DNA of 64,000 nucleotides from Chrysoperla carnea (GCF_905475395.1 NC_058342.1:26074640-26138639); one strand, 5' to 3'. Positions 13,001 through 22,075 are shown, numbered from the stretch's first letter. Notes: a model not told the origin generated them from the letters alone. Program-made: numbers and translations.

Positions 13001-16000
13001 TAAAATAGTTAAGGCTAAAAAAAACTCGCATTTCTCTATCCACAAAAAGTGCCAATATTACAGGAGGCATCCAACCAAATATGTCAAAGTTATCGCCAGT
13101 ACGGCCACAGCAGTATGACGTCATTAGGCAGTTACGACAATGAGACAGGAATGGAAGACAATATTGACGATAATGATGATAGAGATAGTTGCGACAATAT
13201 AGCTCCGCCGGTGTCTGTCAACAGTATGACAACACCCGTGGAAGATGTATCTGTGTTAAGTCATATCCCACATCTAACGATGCCAGTATCCCCAGCACAA
13301 TCACAAGTTGTGCCGCCCATGGCTTTGGGTGTTGGGGCAACTGGTACGGTTTTTCGTCTCCAATTTCTTGGATCTGTTGAAGTGGATGAGGAAGGTGGAA
13401 GAAAACGACGTAAACGTCTCAAGAAAGTTATGGTCGAAGAAGCTGTTACAAAAATTAAGGTCTGTCCAAAATAAAACACATTCAATTTTGTAAATGTAGT
13501 TTTTTTTGAGGAAAAAAAAGTTATAATTCAATTTTAGTATAGCAAATTTTTTCCTTTTTATGGTTTGTTGAAAAAATCATTGGTATCCATGTTACGGTTC
13601 CTTGGGCGCTAAGTTTGATTGATAGATTTCATTGGAATTCAATAAAATAAAAATACTTGCCTAAATATTGGATACATCGGTAATTTTTCGAGATATCTCA
13701 AGTGAAATGAATCCATAATTTTGTTGTGATATAATCATTTATTCTCAAACATCATTCTGTGAATGTTTCCAGGAACTGAATCGCCTGGCACTGAATAACA
13801 CAACCAGACTGATGTGGATACCGGGCCACTCTGACACGAGAGGGATCATCTCAAACTATCTTTTTACCTGAGCCTGTCACTCCCATAGCAAGATGTAATT
13901 TAAAGAAACAAGAAATGGCAACGACAAGCCCATCTTGATTACTTTGCGCAGGGCTTGCGACAGGTCAAATAGTGTATAACCATAGCCAGATCTTATGGAG
14001 GATGAAAAACCTTAATACATGTTATTTTAACCTGCAAAAATCTGCAGAGCGTCAGGCTTAGAATGTTTCAGTTCGAAACGTTGGATACATTAATCCTGTT
14101 AGAAATCCTGACGGAGAAGCTGTGGGCTTTCCACCGTTGCGTCTGGCTTGAACAGAATCCTATATCTTTATCTGTTTCGAAATCAACGCTAAATGGCAGT
14201 TTTTGTTTCGAAATCAACGGTAAATGACAGTCTTAACGCCGTTTATTGAATTGCTATTAGAAGAACTCCGAACAATTATTGTTAGTGAGGTTTGGACAAG
14301 AATTTCGTATAATTTGAACGTACGAAACTAAATATGTCTCCATTTTCTACAAAACTTTAAAAGATGGATGCAAATTTAAAGGCGTATATTCGAGGCGTGA
14401 AATCGGGGTATCAAATTTTATCCTAGGCTTTATAGTTTCCGAAAAAATCGATGAAAAAGTGTCAGTTTTTTCTTCGGTGAATTTCAAGTTTTGGCTTATT
14501 ACATCTAATTTCATACGAATTTTATCTGTTAAATTAGTTTAGTAAAACAGAGGACTAAGAAAATTTTTTCTGAAATAACTATTTGATTGATTGTCAATTA
14601 TTGCAAATATCAAAATTTTATGTTTACTCTCTTTTTGATTACCGCTTCAGGTTCTATTAAATTTCGCGATCCAAAATTCCACAGATTTACGAGTGCATTT
14701 CAGATTGTATTTCAATATCTCGAAAAATAGCTGAGATATCGAAAATTTTGATTTGTTTTTGGTTTATCTCCTCGAATTCTAACAGAATCAATCCATCATG
14801 TAAAACTCAACGCCCAAGAAATGATAATATTCTTAAATCATTTATTAATTGGATAATTTCTTAAATTTTTCTCCTATTTCGCTTTCGTGGATAATCAGGC
14901 ATTGGTAAGTTTATTTATTTGCTTAAAAAGTAGATATGGTTTTTGAAATCTCGTCAATAATTCTTAAAGAGATTCAGAAAGTTCCACACAAATTTCTTCT
15001 ACTACAAATAAAGGCAAAGCTACTATTCGACGTTTCTAACAATAAAATAGGAGTGAAATTCATTTAGTATTTGGAAAATTCCTCGAAAATTCTGTTATTT
15101 TGTGATTTTAACGTAATGTAGGTGATATCCATAAAAGGGGATGGGATTGTGGAGGCGAAGGGCTCACATTTATATACATTTCAATATTCCTGAATCGAGC
15201 TACGGCCTGTGACACTCGGCGACAATATTTATATTTATTTATACGTCACCTCTTTTAACAAAACGTAACCTTATAGACATTCCTATTAGCAATGGATATA
15301 TGAACGCATTTCGTTCGAGAAATAACGATTTAACGTCTTTTTTAAATCGCTAACTCGATTTAATACTGTTTAAAATTCTATGTAGATTCAATTCGTCACC
15401 TCTTTCACGAAAACATAACCTTATAGACATCTTTATTAACATTGGATAGATGAACGCATTTCAGACCATCACATTTAAGTTGCCAATTTTTATGGACAAT
15501 CCTGTATTGATTTCCTTAAAATCACGGTTACGAAATTCGTTATGACACTTGTGTCCGTTAGGTTTGTACCATTTCTGGTAAGTTCGTCGCCTTCAAAGGT
15601 TCCTGTAATGTTGCTTTGACCTTGCATACATCATACAACTTATTTATAAAATCAAATTTGATAGAATCTAAATCATTGCATTAATCAAATGCTTGTTCTA
15701 AATTAGGCACCTGATGGCGAATCGCAACCAAGTACAGAAGTAGATCTATTTATATCGACTGAAAAAATAATGGTATTAAATACGGACCTGAAAGAAATTA
15801 TGATGGATCATGCGTTACGAACAATTTCCTATATAGCTGATATTGGTGATTTAGTTGTGTTAATGGCACGGCGACGATTAGTTCCACACGAAATGGAGGA
15901 TCCACCGAAAATAAATCGTACACCAAAAATGATATGCCATGTGTTTGAAAGTGAAGAAGCTCAATTTATCGCACAATCAATTGGACAAGCGTTTCAAGTT

Positions 16001-19000
16001 GCCTATATGGAATTTTTGAAGGCGAATGGTATTGAGGATCATAGTTTTGTGAAAGAAATGGATTATCAGGAGGTGTTAAATTCACAAGAGATTTTTGGTG
16101 ATGAATTACAAATGTTTGCCAAGAAAGAAATGCAGAAAGAGGTAAGTTATTTACGATGTTAATTAAACAAGCGTGAATACAAAGAGAGGCAATTGAGGCA
16201 AATTTTTTTTAGAAATTTAGATTTTTTTCAAAGGGAATTTTGTAACCGATTTGGTTAAATGACTAATAACTAAAGTATTTTTGACTCAAAAAATACAATG
16301 AGGTCTCTTTGACAATTGGAGGACTATATGATGGGTAATATTAGGTAAATATCTCAAAAACTTGTCGCCCAACCGCAAAATCAACAAGATTTTCATGTTC
16401 ATGGATTATTAATACTAATTAGAGTCCAAAAAATATCATAATCTAGCTCATTTGAGGATTTGATGAGTAATTTTTCCAAGATATCTTTAGAATTAGTGCG
16501 AAATAGAAACTTTCCTAGCAGATTTTTGGAAATATCTCGAAAGCTATTTTACTTAAAAATAGGCGTGTATCTATAAGTCTATATTGGGGGATCACAGACA
16601 CTGAAATCCGGATTTATAGTGGTGAGAATCGTTAAATTTTTTGTGTGTTTTCATGTGGGGACCATTACCTAAAAATTTCTTTTTCTACTATTCCTTTTTT
16701 CCCCTTTATCGTATGAGTGCCCTTTTCCTAAAAACTTGTTAAAAATGATTTAATTTAGTTTTTATACCCTAAAACATTTTTTCATAAATAATTTTGTTTT
16801 CACGCGAGGGTCCAAATTATTATATTTCCCCGTTCTCAAAAACTATAAAAGATGGTGAGTTGAAAATTTGTAGGAAGCTTCATTGATTTTAATTTCATAC
16901 TAAATCCATCCGGTAACTGATATTTTAAATTCAGTAGAAGTTTACTTTTTTAAAGCAAGTGGGTGCTTTGAACCATTTTTGTGAATCTCTAGGCAGGGGC
17001 AGCTGCCTCTACTTGCCCTCCCTTGGCGACGTCCATGATTTATTATAATTGATTTTTACTAATAAATTTTTTTCGTTACAGGTCGTTGTACCAAAGTCAA
17101 AAGGTGAAATATTAGGTGTTGTAATTGTCGAATCTGGCTGGGGATCAATGCTTCCAACCGTAGTTATTGCAAATTTAGCTCCAGCTGGTGCGGCAGCACG
17201 TTGTGGCCAATTAAATATTGGTGATCAAATAATTGCCATAAATGGTGTCAGTTTAGTCGGTTTACCATTATCAACGTGTCAAAATTATATTAAAAACTCT
17301 AAAAATCAAACTGTAGTTAAATTAACAGTAGTCCCTTGTGCTCCCGTTGTTGAAGTTAAAATTAAACGACCAGATACTAAATATCAACTTGGATTCAGTG
17401 TTCAAAATGGTGTTGTAAGTTTCATGCGTAAGAACGAACAGTCCCCTCAAATATCTTTTAGAAATTCATTCTTGATTACTGATATTTTGAAAACACAGTG
17501 AAAGTCGGTTTTAGCGACATCTCTTTTAACTACGAATCGATTATTAAGGCAAATTTGTTAGACTCTAACTGAATCTAGTTATAAATACAGTGGAACCTGG
17601 TTAAGTGACTGCTGACTGCGACTTGACCAACTGACCTGCGAATTTGTCTCACTTATAGAGGTATTCCACTTACCCAGTGTCTCAGATATCCATGTATAAA
17701 GAAATATCTGTCTCATTTATAGAGGGTTCCATTAATAGAGCTCAGAATACAGGTTTTTCAGAAACGCTTCTTCCTTCAGAAAAATGTCATTTTTTGACTG
17801 TGTATCTCAAATTCAAAGAATTTCATCTAGAATCATATCTAAAAGGTTTTCTGAGGGGATATTTTAAGTGAGTTATAAATGCAATTGGGATAATTTTGTA
17901 CACAGATATGTAGTTTACTTCGTGGAGGAATTGCAGAACGTGGTGGAGTTCGTGTTGGACATCGTATCATAGAAATTAATAATCAAAGTGTAGTGGCTGT
18001 ACCTCACGAAAAAATAGTAAATCTTTTGGCAACATCGGTTGGCGAGGTAAATATTTTTTTAATACACCTTTCAATTGCAAATTTTTTTTGACATTTTTGA
18101 TAGGTTGTAACTTCGCTCCAAATGTAATCAGATAATCAGTTTCAGTAGAAACTGATTTGGGGTATTGATACATGAGATGCTGATTTGTCTAATATCAATA
18201 TCGTATGACAGATGGATTATGTTTTTCCGAATACGGATTCCGTTTTTCCGTTTTTCTGAGTGCAGATGGATGTATTATGATGGTTTTTCGTGTAGTTACA
18301 GTCGTTCTGATGATGTGCCAGATCAGCAAAAATACAAATATGTGAATATGGCTCATTTCCAAAGATCCGGGAATGTGGATCTTTGATTTGTGGCTCCAAA
18401 TTTCGATTAATTAAATTTCTTGTGAATTTAGTTTTGAACGTCTTCTATTTTTTATAAAATAAAATCATACAAGAGATCCAATTAAAAAGAAACGGATACG
18501 ACCAATAGTGAATTAGCCATATAGCTAGAGTAGCAAATGTTACAGGCCACGCGAAAGAAGTTTTTGATTGAGTCTGCCCAGGGGGAGGAAGGATACAGGA
18601 TTTACACCCAGAGCCACCCATCTCCTTGAGAGAAATAAATCGTTAGGCAACTACTTTTTACAAGGCAACTACGTTTTTTGAAGAAAGTTCACTAACTTGT
18701 GGCCGTGTAGTCTGTGCGTCCGTCAGTCCACGCGACGTCCGTAGGTCCGTCTGTTTTCCGAGTCGGGAGTACGTTAGTCTGTCTGGTGTCCTGGTCAAGC
18801 AGGCTACGTTCCTGCACCGCAGCGATATGGAACCTACGAAAAGACAAAAATAAAGGAAATTTAAGGGCTGTTACTTGAAGACAGTCTGATGCGATCTCAA
18901 TGTACGAAGGGCGCCTATGATGACAGCCTTCTGCATGGCAGAGATAAGGTTACGAAGATGAGACCAGCAGATCGGAATTTGAGAAAGATTTGTCTCGAGA

Positions 19001-19401
19001 GTTGGACGAATTGCGCAAAGGCAATCGATAATGAGAACAACCATTTTGACTGAGTATCCAGTGTGTAGTTGTCGTAGTTCTTGCAGGAGATCAAGATATT
19101 TACTCCGTTTATGCTCCTTCTTCGAGACTATACTCGTTTCTGCGGATGCAGAGAACTCGATGACGTACATAGTCTTAGATGAGATATCCTGAAGCTTAGT
19201 AGTGGAGAGCTCCCTGGTAGTTGGGAACGAGAAATTCCAAAAGATAATGCTTTTCTTGTTCTTGACGATGGACTCTAACTATTATTATTTTTATTATTGT
19301 AAACTGATATCCAAAACAATTATTTCCAGATATTAATGAAAACAATGCCAACATCGATGTTTCGACTTCTAACCGGACAAGAAAATCCAGTGTATATTTA
19401 A
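638..19401 (+). CDS. X11L: X11/Mint/LIN-10 family adaptor (APBA-like), 3' two-thirds of gene, multi-exon
   Basis: Seen: exons 638-1012, 2849-2885, 5274-5413 (or the alternative 13064-13459), 15707-16141, 17082-17414, 17906-18046 and 19330-19401 join in frame with AG acceptors and GT donors. They encode a Thr/Ser/Asn-rich linker, a PTB domain ([64 protein letters not shown]), PDZ1 ([20 protein letters not shown]), PDZ2 ([19 protein letters not shown]) and the C-terminus GQENPVYI. Known: X11/Mint proteins bind NPxY-type motifs such as in APP through the PTB domain, bind synaptic and trafficking partners through the PDZ domains, and their C-terminal tail can fold onto PDZ1. Inferred: a neuronal adaptor for receptor and APP-like trafficking. 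The N-terminal part lies upstream of base 1, so no initiation codon is claimed; the ATG at 668 is internal. All exon junctions are phase 0 except 2885/5274, which is phase 1. The introns are large and full of repeats. Confidence 0.93.
1013..2848. other. X11L intron; no gene seen
   Basis: No supported coding exon. Around 2,140-2,225 a stretch ending in GGGTGGATACGTTTGAAATG followed by ACACACTGTATAA resembles the end of a dispersed insect repeat. The 3' end has a good pyrimidine tract and a TTGTGCAG acceptor. Confidence 0.6.
2849..2885 (+). CDS. X11L: X11L 37-nt exon: basic spacer before PTB
   Basis: The exon is flanked by TTGTGCAG and GTAAAT. It reads [12 protein letters not shown] plus one nucleotide and joins the exon at 5274 to make [14 protein letters not shown], which is the entry to the PTB domain. 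It enters in phase 0 and leaves in phase 1, so it can be used only together with 5274-5413 and must be skipped when 13064-13459 is joined directly to the linker exon. Confidence 0.75.
2903..3253. repeat. Tandem duplication, 175-bp period, with poly-C tract
   Basis: Two head-to-tail copies (2903-3077 and 3078-3253) begin ATGAAATATTACGTCAATGC, each followed by a run of 10 or more C. They end CGTCGCCAAAGGGAGGC. The copies differ at scattered bases. The duplication starts 18 nt after the 5' splice site of the 37-nt exon. Confidence 0.9.
3040..3420 (+). repeat. Dispersed repeat, inverse of a copy at about 16,850-17,037
   Basis: The segment containing GGCGTCGCCAAAGGGAGGCA, GATTCACAAAAATGGTTC and ATGAAATTAGAGTCAATGAAG is matched in reverse complement at about 16,850-17,037, in another intron of the same gene. 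No coding potential is seen. The element class is unknown. Confidence 0.7.
3425..3560 (+). repeat. Partial copy of the CAAACAAAAGTT dispersed repeat family
   Basis: Contains TTTCAAACAAAAGTTTATTT, a later ACTTTTGTTCTATCTC, GGTTTACAAGATGGGTC and TTACGGATCCAAGACC. The same order of motifs recurs at 39,375-39,490, 49,257-49,350, 63,165-63,240 and, inverted, at 56,530-56,600 and 61,255-61,350. Confidence 0.75.
3964..4274 (+). mobile_element. Short non-LTR insertion bounded by a 25-bp target-site duplication
   Basis: The same 25 bases, starting TATTGCCCAAGTACTC, occur at 3964-3988 and 4250-4274. They bracket a 261-bp insert ending in an ATT-repeat tail (about 4,232-4,249). A long duplication plus a simple 3' tail is the signature of target-primed reverse transcription. 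The insert is either a SINE or a 5'-truncated LINE 3' end and has no useful open frame. Confidence 0.75.
4390..4765. mobile_element. Inverted-repeat element (MITE-like), about 376 bp
   Basis: The left arm begins GGGTCCCGGTCAATTTGGCTG-like sequence and runs about 130 bp to GGGGGAAGTGTGTGATA. The right arm is its reverse complement, from TATCACACACTTCTCCCC to CGACCGGGACCTA. The central 100 bp is unique. It is non-coding and sits in an X11L intron. Confidence 0.8.
5274..5413 (+). CDS. X11L: X11L exon: PTB N-terminal half, canonical version
   Basis: The acceptor is TTTATTTAG (5273) and the donor is AAG/GTATTT. With the preceding nucleotide it encodes [34 protein letters not shown] and [13 protein letters not shown], closely resembling the first strand and helix of mammalian X11 PTB domains (YLGSTQL, MMQAQEAVSRVK). 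It starts in phase 1 and ends in phase 0. It competes with exon 13064-13459 for the same downstream exon. Confidence 0.92.
5900..6480 (-). pseudogene. Decayed LINE reverse-transcriptase fragment
   Basis: On the minus strand the translation gives [20 protein letters not shown] followed by VW, a stop, then [10 protein letters not shown]. Further on comes [16 protein letters not shown] with frame shifts. This is the segment after the RT catalytic core in R1/Jockey-type non-LTR retrotransposons (LYTAVVRPILLYGS..VWW). The fragment is broken by stops and indels, so it is non-functional. It is inserted antisense in an X11L intron. Confidence 0.75.
6988..7423. mobile_element. Degenerate inverted-repeat element with CAGTCAAAA..TTTTGAC ends
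   Basis: The left end CAGTCAAAATCGGCTATAGC is preceded by TA. The right end GTTGTAACCGGTTTTGACA is its approximate inverse. Inside are short repeats of TTATAACGAC. Similar right ends occur at about 47,604 and 52,450. This is consistent with a small pogo/Tc1-type non-autonomous transposon; the class is tentative. Confidence 0.5.
7543..7575 (+). CDS. Candidate 33-nt microexon in the X11L PTB domain
   Basis: A strong acceptor (T-run followed by TAG at 7540-7542) is followed by 11 in-phase codons, [11 protein letters not shown], then a weak possible donor CGA/GTTTGG. Read without that donor, the frame continues VW then stop, which would be a truncating terminal exon. Mammalian X11 has a lysine-rich insertion at the same PTB position (after VSRVK), so a basic microexon inserted after SRIK is plausible. 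It could equally be a chance acceptor in A/T-rich DNA. Confidence 0.3.
7576..10100. other. X11L intron; repeats only
   Basis: No supported gene. At 8,381 a CAGTAGAGTCTCGATAATAG sequence resembles a pogo-type terminus. At about 8,475-8,640 lies a repeat starting TACAGGGTGTTCTGTTATTC and containing TTTACCAAATTTCGATCTGA; a relative occurs at about 61,858-61,980. A run of about 15 G occurs near 8,828-8,842. Pyrimidine-rich DNA spans about 8,060-8,160. Confidence 0.6.
10105..10178 (+). mobile_element. tRNA-derived SINE head or tRNA-like fragment
   Basis: A pol III A box (TAGCCCAGATGG, 10108-10119) and B box (GGTTCAAGTCC, 10143-10153) lie at tRNA-like spacing and are followed by a TTTTTTTT terminator at about 10171. 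No acceptor stem can be formed across the ends, so this is not an intact tRNA gene. It is best read as a short SINE or SINE remnant in an X11L intron. Confidence 0.6.
10836..10910 (+). mobile_element. Solitary pogo/Tigger-like terminus
   Basis: TA followed by CAGTGGAACCTGGTTAAGTG and ACATCAAGGGACCTG, nearly identical to the left end of the element at 58,936. A second diverged terminus, CAGTCAAACCTGGATTAGTA, begins at about 11,166. No matching right end was found nearby, so these are fragments. Confidence 0.65.
11200..13063. other. X11L intron; no gene seen
   Basis: Only A/T-rich unique or diverged repeat DNA. A weak inverted-repeat terminus (TAAGTCAAATTTTGACTGTA at about 12,797) resembles the CAGTCAAAA family. 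The minus-strand open frame at 12,511-12,765 has no recognisable features and is not called. A TATTACAG acceptor closes the intron. Confidence 0.6.
13064..13459 (+). CDS. X11L: X11L alternative exon: acidic linker plus second version of PTB N-terminal half
   Basis: The acceptor is ATATTACAG (13063) and the donor AAG/GTCTGT. The exon is 396 nt, phase 0 at both ends, 132 residues. Residues 1-90 form an acidic Ser-rich linker ([27 protein letters not shown]). The last 40 residues, [28 protein letters not shown] and [11 protein letters not shown], align with [14 protein letters not shown]...[11 protein letters not shown] of exon 5274-5413. Both exons splice in phase 0 to 15707. The upstream exon 638-1012 ends in phase 0, so this exon can replace 2849+5274 without a frameshift. 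Inferred: mutually exclusive or promoter-linked isoform. If both exons were included, the PTB start would be duplicated. Confidence 0.8.
13757..14170 (+). pseudogene. LINE fragment: RNase H and C-terminal end (family B)
   Basis: Translation gives [20 protein letters not shown] then PGHSDTRG, the RNase H domain signature of R1/Jockey-like LINE ORF2. After frame breaks comes [17 protein letters not shown] then [19 protein letters not shown]. The tail is shared with fragments at 25,620-25,870 and 45,985-46,180. Stops and frameshifts make it non-functional. Confidence 0.75.
14171..15706. other. X11L intron
   Basis: No gene. An internal direct repeat of about 70 bp with period 150 bp (copies from 15,244 and 15,394, starting CGTCACCTCTTT and ending GATGAACGCATTTC-like sequence) is the only clear structure. 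An AAATTAG acceptor closes the intron. Confidence 0.6.
15707..16141 (+). CDS. X11L: X11L exon: PTB C-terminal half
   Basis: 435 nt, phase 0 at both ends, donor GAG/GTAAGT. It encodes [77 protein letters not shown] and [17 protein letters not shown], i.e. strands 2-7 and the C-terminal ligand-binding helix of the X11 PTB domain, then the linker [20 protein letters not shown]. It is the common partner of both alternative upstream exons. The ATG at 15770 is internal. Confidence 0.95.
16142..17081. other. X11L intron with inverted copy of a dispersed repeat
   Basis: No gene. About 16,850-17,037 is the reverse complement of the repeat at 3,220-3,400 (GGGCAGCTGCCTCTACTTGC, CTTGGCGACGTCCATGA). Confidence 0.65.
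17082..17414 (+). CDS. X11L: X11L exon: PDZ1 and start of PDZ2
   Basis: Acceptor TTCGTTACAG, donor GTT/GTAAGT; 333 nt, phase 0. It encodes [57 protein letters not shown] and STCQNYIKN (PDZ1), then [20 protein letters not shown] (first strand of PDZ2). The match to mammalian X11 PDZ1 is very close (GEILGVV.VESGWGS.LPTV..AN). Confidence 0.95.
17588..17760 (+). mobile_element. Pogo/Tigger-like left-end fragment
   Basis: TA CAGTGGAACCTGGTTAAGTG, then TTTGTCTCACTTATAGAGGT and GTTCCATTAATAGAG. The order matches the first 130 bp of the element at 58,936. No right end is seen in this intron. Confidence 0.65.
17906..18046 (+). CDS. X11L: X11L exon: core of PDZ2
   Basis: Acceptor TACACAG, donor GAG/GTAAAT; 141 nt, phase 0. 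It encodes [38 protein letters not shown] and NLLATSVGE, near-identical to the APBA PDZ2 core. Confidence 0.95.
18047..18870. other. X11L intron, 5' part
   Basis: No gene is seen. Short open frames at 18,165-18,399 on both strands have no features. From about 18,540 the base composition rises in G+C, which fits the LINE sequence that follows. Confidence 0.55.
18871..19270 (-). pseudogene. LINE ORF2 C-terminal fragment
   Basis: The minus-strand translation gives [40 protein letters not shown] and [20 protein letters not shown], ending [16 protein letters not shown]. This resembles the tail found in many animal LINE-type polyproteins (VIE...A..E..KYQDL..E+..LW...V.VV..V.GALG..., ...QK...LGT.R.LR). 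It extends in frame about 100 nt upstream of the Met. It is a truncated retrotransposon remnant, antisense in the last X11L intron. Confidence 0.65.
19330..19401 (+). CDS. X11L: X11L last coding exon: end of PDZ2 and C-terminal tail
   Basis: Acceptor ATTTCCAG. The exon reads [17 protein letters not shown] then ENPVYI and TAA (19399-19401). The terminal PVYI corresponds to the C-terminal tail of mammalian X11 (PLYI/PVYI), known to occupy the PDZ1 groove. Confidence 0.95.
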   Translation: MLMKTMPTSMFRLLTGQENPVYI

Positions 19402-20830
19402 TCGTAACTTATAAAATTATTATATAATAATGTGCAAGTTTTAATATTAAAAAATAAGCTGTGCAACTATTTAGTATGTACTATTTGTCGGACCTGCAAG
19501 TGCCTCGAGGAGTGTATGTGTGTTTAAAAAAAAAAATAATAATAACATTTCTTAAAAATAACTTATTATGATTATTATGATTATTATTATTATTATTATT
19601 AATGTGTTCTCCTTAAAACAAAACAAAACATTTCAAACCTTAAAACCTTAAGACAAAAAAAAATAAATTCCTCTCTTTAATATTATCAATCCCCATCTAT
19701 CTTTCTTCGTTTCTGATAATTCCAACTATTGTATACTAGACAAAGAGATCAAACAAAAAATGTACACTGTCTCACCTTAATTTATCAACCAACCCCCACC
19801 CCCACCCCTTACAAAAATTATATAGCAGGAATGTAGGCAACTTTTTGAGGTTTAAAAAAAAATTGTTTAGGTCATTATTAAAATTGAAATTATATCATAG
19901 AATTATAATACTCGTTATGTAAGCAGTTTTTTTGGAATCAATTTATATTTCATTGTAACATGTTTCAACTGAAACAAAAATAAGTATCAGACTGTTTATA
20001 TATATATACTAAAAAGTTGAAACTGTCATAGAATTAAAAACAAAAATCAATATGTAGGCAATTTTTAATAAAATAATTTTATATTTGCAATTTTCATTTA
20101 TTTGTGGCATGTTTCAGCTGATAAAATCATTATTAGACTGTTATAGAATTACAAAACTTGTTATGTTGGCAGTTTTTTTTTGTAAAATAATTTTATATTT
20201 ACAATTTTAATTTATTTGTGGCATGTTTCAGCTAATAAAATCAAACCAGACTGTTTAATTACATCTTAAAAAGTTGAAACTGTCATAGAATTATAAAACT
20301 TGTTATGTTGGCAGTTTTTTTTGCGATTTAACACAGTTTTTTATTTAAATAATTTTATATTTACAATTTTAATTGATTTGTGACATGTTTCAGCTGATAA
20401 AAATATTATCAGACTGTTTAATTACATCTTAAAAAGTTGAAACTGTCATAAAATTAGAAATCTCGTTATGTTTTTAAATAATTTTATATTTATTATTTTC
20501 ATTTTATTTGTGACACGTTTTTTGTTTGTGAATTTATACAACTTTTACTGCATGTCACAGGTTACTGTATGTTACAGTAACGTGTGTACAATCTTTTACC
20601 CACAAAAAATCTCAAAAGTGTTTTATTCCTGCTATTCTTCTGAAGCTACATGCTATAAACAAAAAAAACTCCACAAATTCGACAATACTTAAAAAAACGC
20701 AAAAAAAAATTTATACTTAAAAAATACAAATGAACAATTAAGTAAAAAAAAAAAAAGAAATGAATATATCAGTACTGAAAATAAATTTTTTATATGTTAA
20801 CAATAAATTCGTTATTTAAATAAAATCGTA
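19402..20830 (+). other. Probable 3' UTR of X11L
   Basis: A/T-rich, no coding. It contains an ATT microsatellite at about 19,567-19,603 and a five-copy degenerate tandem repeat (19,913-20,530). Candidate AATAAA signals occur at about 19,664 and near 20,780-20,810. The true end of the transcript cannot be set from sequence alone. Confidence 0.5.
19913..20530 (+). repeat. Five degenerate tandem repeats with hairpin potential
   Basis: Units start at about 19,913, 20,049, 20,160, 20,302 and 20,464. Shared blocks in order are GTTATGTTGGCAGTTTTTTT, ATAATTTTATATTTACAATT, TTTGTGGCATGTTTCAGCTG, CAGACTGTTTAATTACATC and AAAAAGTTGAAACTGTCATA. The ATGTTTCAACT and AGTTGAAACTGT blocks are mutually complementary (exact in unit 1), so each full unit could fold into a stem-loop. 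Confidence 0.8.
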
Positions 20831-21059
20831 AGTACGAATATATTCATAAAAAAATAATTTATAATAATAGTATATATATCATTGTAAGAGTGTTTACCCC
20901 CTCTCTTAGGTCTAGAGGACCAAGCCTAGTATTTGGCAGTAATTTCAGAACAGCAGGAAAATTGAGAAGCTGTTAATAAGGTCTTGTCAAACAACTTTAT
21001 AAATTACGAAAATAATTTTTCTAAATATATTATGCCACTTGCGTAAAATGCTTGGCAAT

Positions 21060-21290
21060 GAGGAACTGTCTATATTAGGAACTGTAAAAATGAAATGGAG
21101 GAAAAGACGAGGACTGACCTTCTCTAAAATTGTTCATTGAAAGACTGACTCACTTGGGTCAGCAATTTTTTGACGACCCCTCACATTCTAAAGTCAGTCC
21201 ATGTCAAAACATACGATTCTTAAATAGGTCTGAATGGATCATGAAGTAGTGGCTAATGGCTTATGGTCTAAGTGTGTCTTAATCTGAGAC
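21060..21290 (+). pseudogene. LINE 3'-terminal fragment (family A)
   Basis: The end reads FFDDPSHSKVSPCQNIRFLN then RSEWIMK and a stop, parallel to PFDDLSELKSIDVKALLLFL then NSSKWFME at 24,680. The following untranslated stretch (TCTAAGTGTGTCTTAATCTG, GACAGC) is shared too. Frame breaks precede it. Confidence 0.6.
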
Positions 21291-21445
21291 AGCAACTAGG
21301 ACCAAACTTAACATACGGTGACGGACAACGAATAATCACGTTCTTTCGCGTGTCTTGCCACACAATTAAACATTTTTCTGGATTCCGACTAAAGAAATTT
21401 CCGTAGAGGAAAAAGTTGTTATCACGACCTTGACAATAGTATCTC

Positions 21446-21858
21446 AAAGGACCCCGGACCCAAATACATTGATTTTTGGTTTCGGTTAAAATTTTTTGAA
21501 AACTATAGATTAAGGTAGTTTTGATCATGCTGATCAAAAATTTGTAATGGACTCAATCCTCAAAACTTCTAACTCTTCGAACTACGGCCCTTTAAAGATT
21601 AAGCCTACATGATGGGCTCGGAAGGGAAGGGTTTTTGATGATTGAGTCCATATGAACTTTTGATCAGCATTATCAAATCTACCTTAATCCTTTCAAAAAA
21701 TTTTAACCGAAATTAAAAATCAATATCTCATGTAAGCATAATCTTTGAAGGGTCGTAGCTCGGAAGGGAAGGCTTTTTGACGATTGAGGCCATAACAACT
21801 TTTGATCAGCATGATTAACCGAGACGAAAAATCAATATATTGTGTCCGGGGTCCTTTA
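21446..21858. mobile_element. Inverted-repeat element, about 413 bp
   Basis: The left end AAAGGACCCCGGACCCAAAT and right end TGTGTCCGGGGTCCTTT are inverse complements. The complementarity continues inward through TTGATTTTTGGTTTCGGTTA, GATCATGCTGATCAAAA and GGACTCAATCCTCAAAA for about 150 bp. The minus-strand frame at 21,268-21,537 lies partly inside and is not a gene. Confidence 0.75.
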
Positions 21859-22016
21859 ATGTAATTCTGTAAGAACTGTAATACAACGCCTGGTCCAAGA
21901 TCTATCTCTTATCATTCCCCAAAACAAACTCAAACTATCTCTCTCTCTCTAAAAACTCTCTATTTCTCTCAAAAACAAAAAAATTTGTGGTTATAACCGA
22001 TGTTATGTGTATAGTA

Positions 22017-22075
22017 AGAATATATATATATACTTAAAAATATTTATATATAGATATATATATATAATATTAATA
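22017..22075. repeat. TA-rich microsatellite
   Basis: ATATATATATA tracts interrupted by CTTAAAAATATTT. Confidence 0.8.

Noticed and set aside
13261-13531. Minus-strand frames of 74 and 76 aa over the alternative X11L exon
   Set aside because: Antisense shadows of the plus-strand coding exon.
17677-17871. 64-aa plus-strand frame in an X11L intron
   Set aside because: It lies within a pogo-type terminus fragment and has no protein features.
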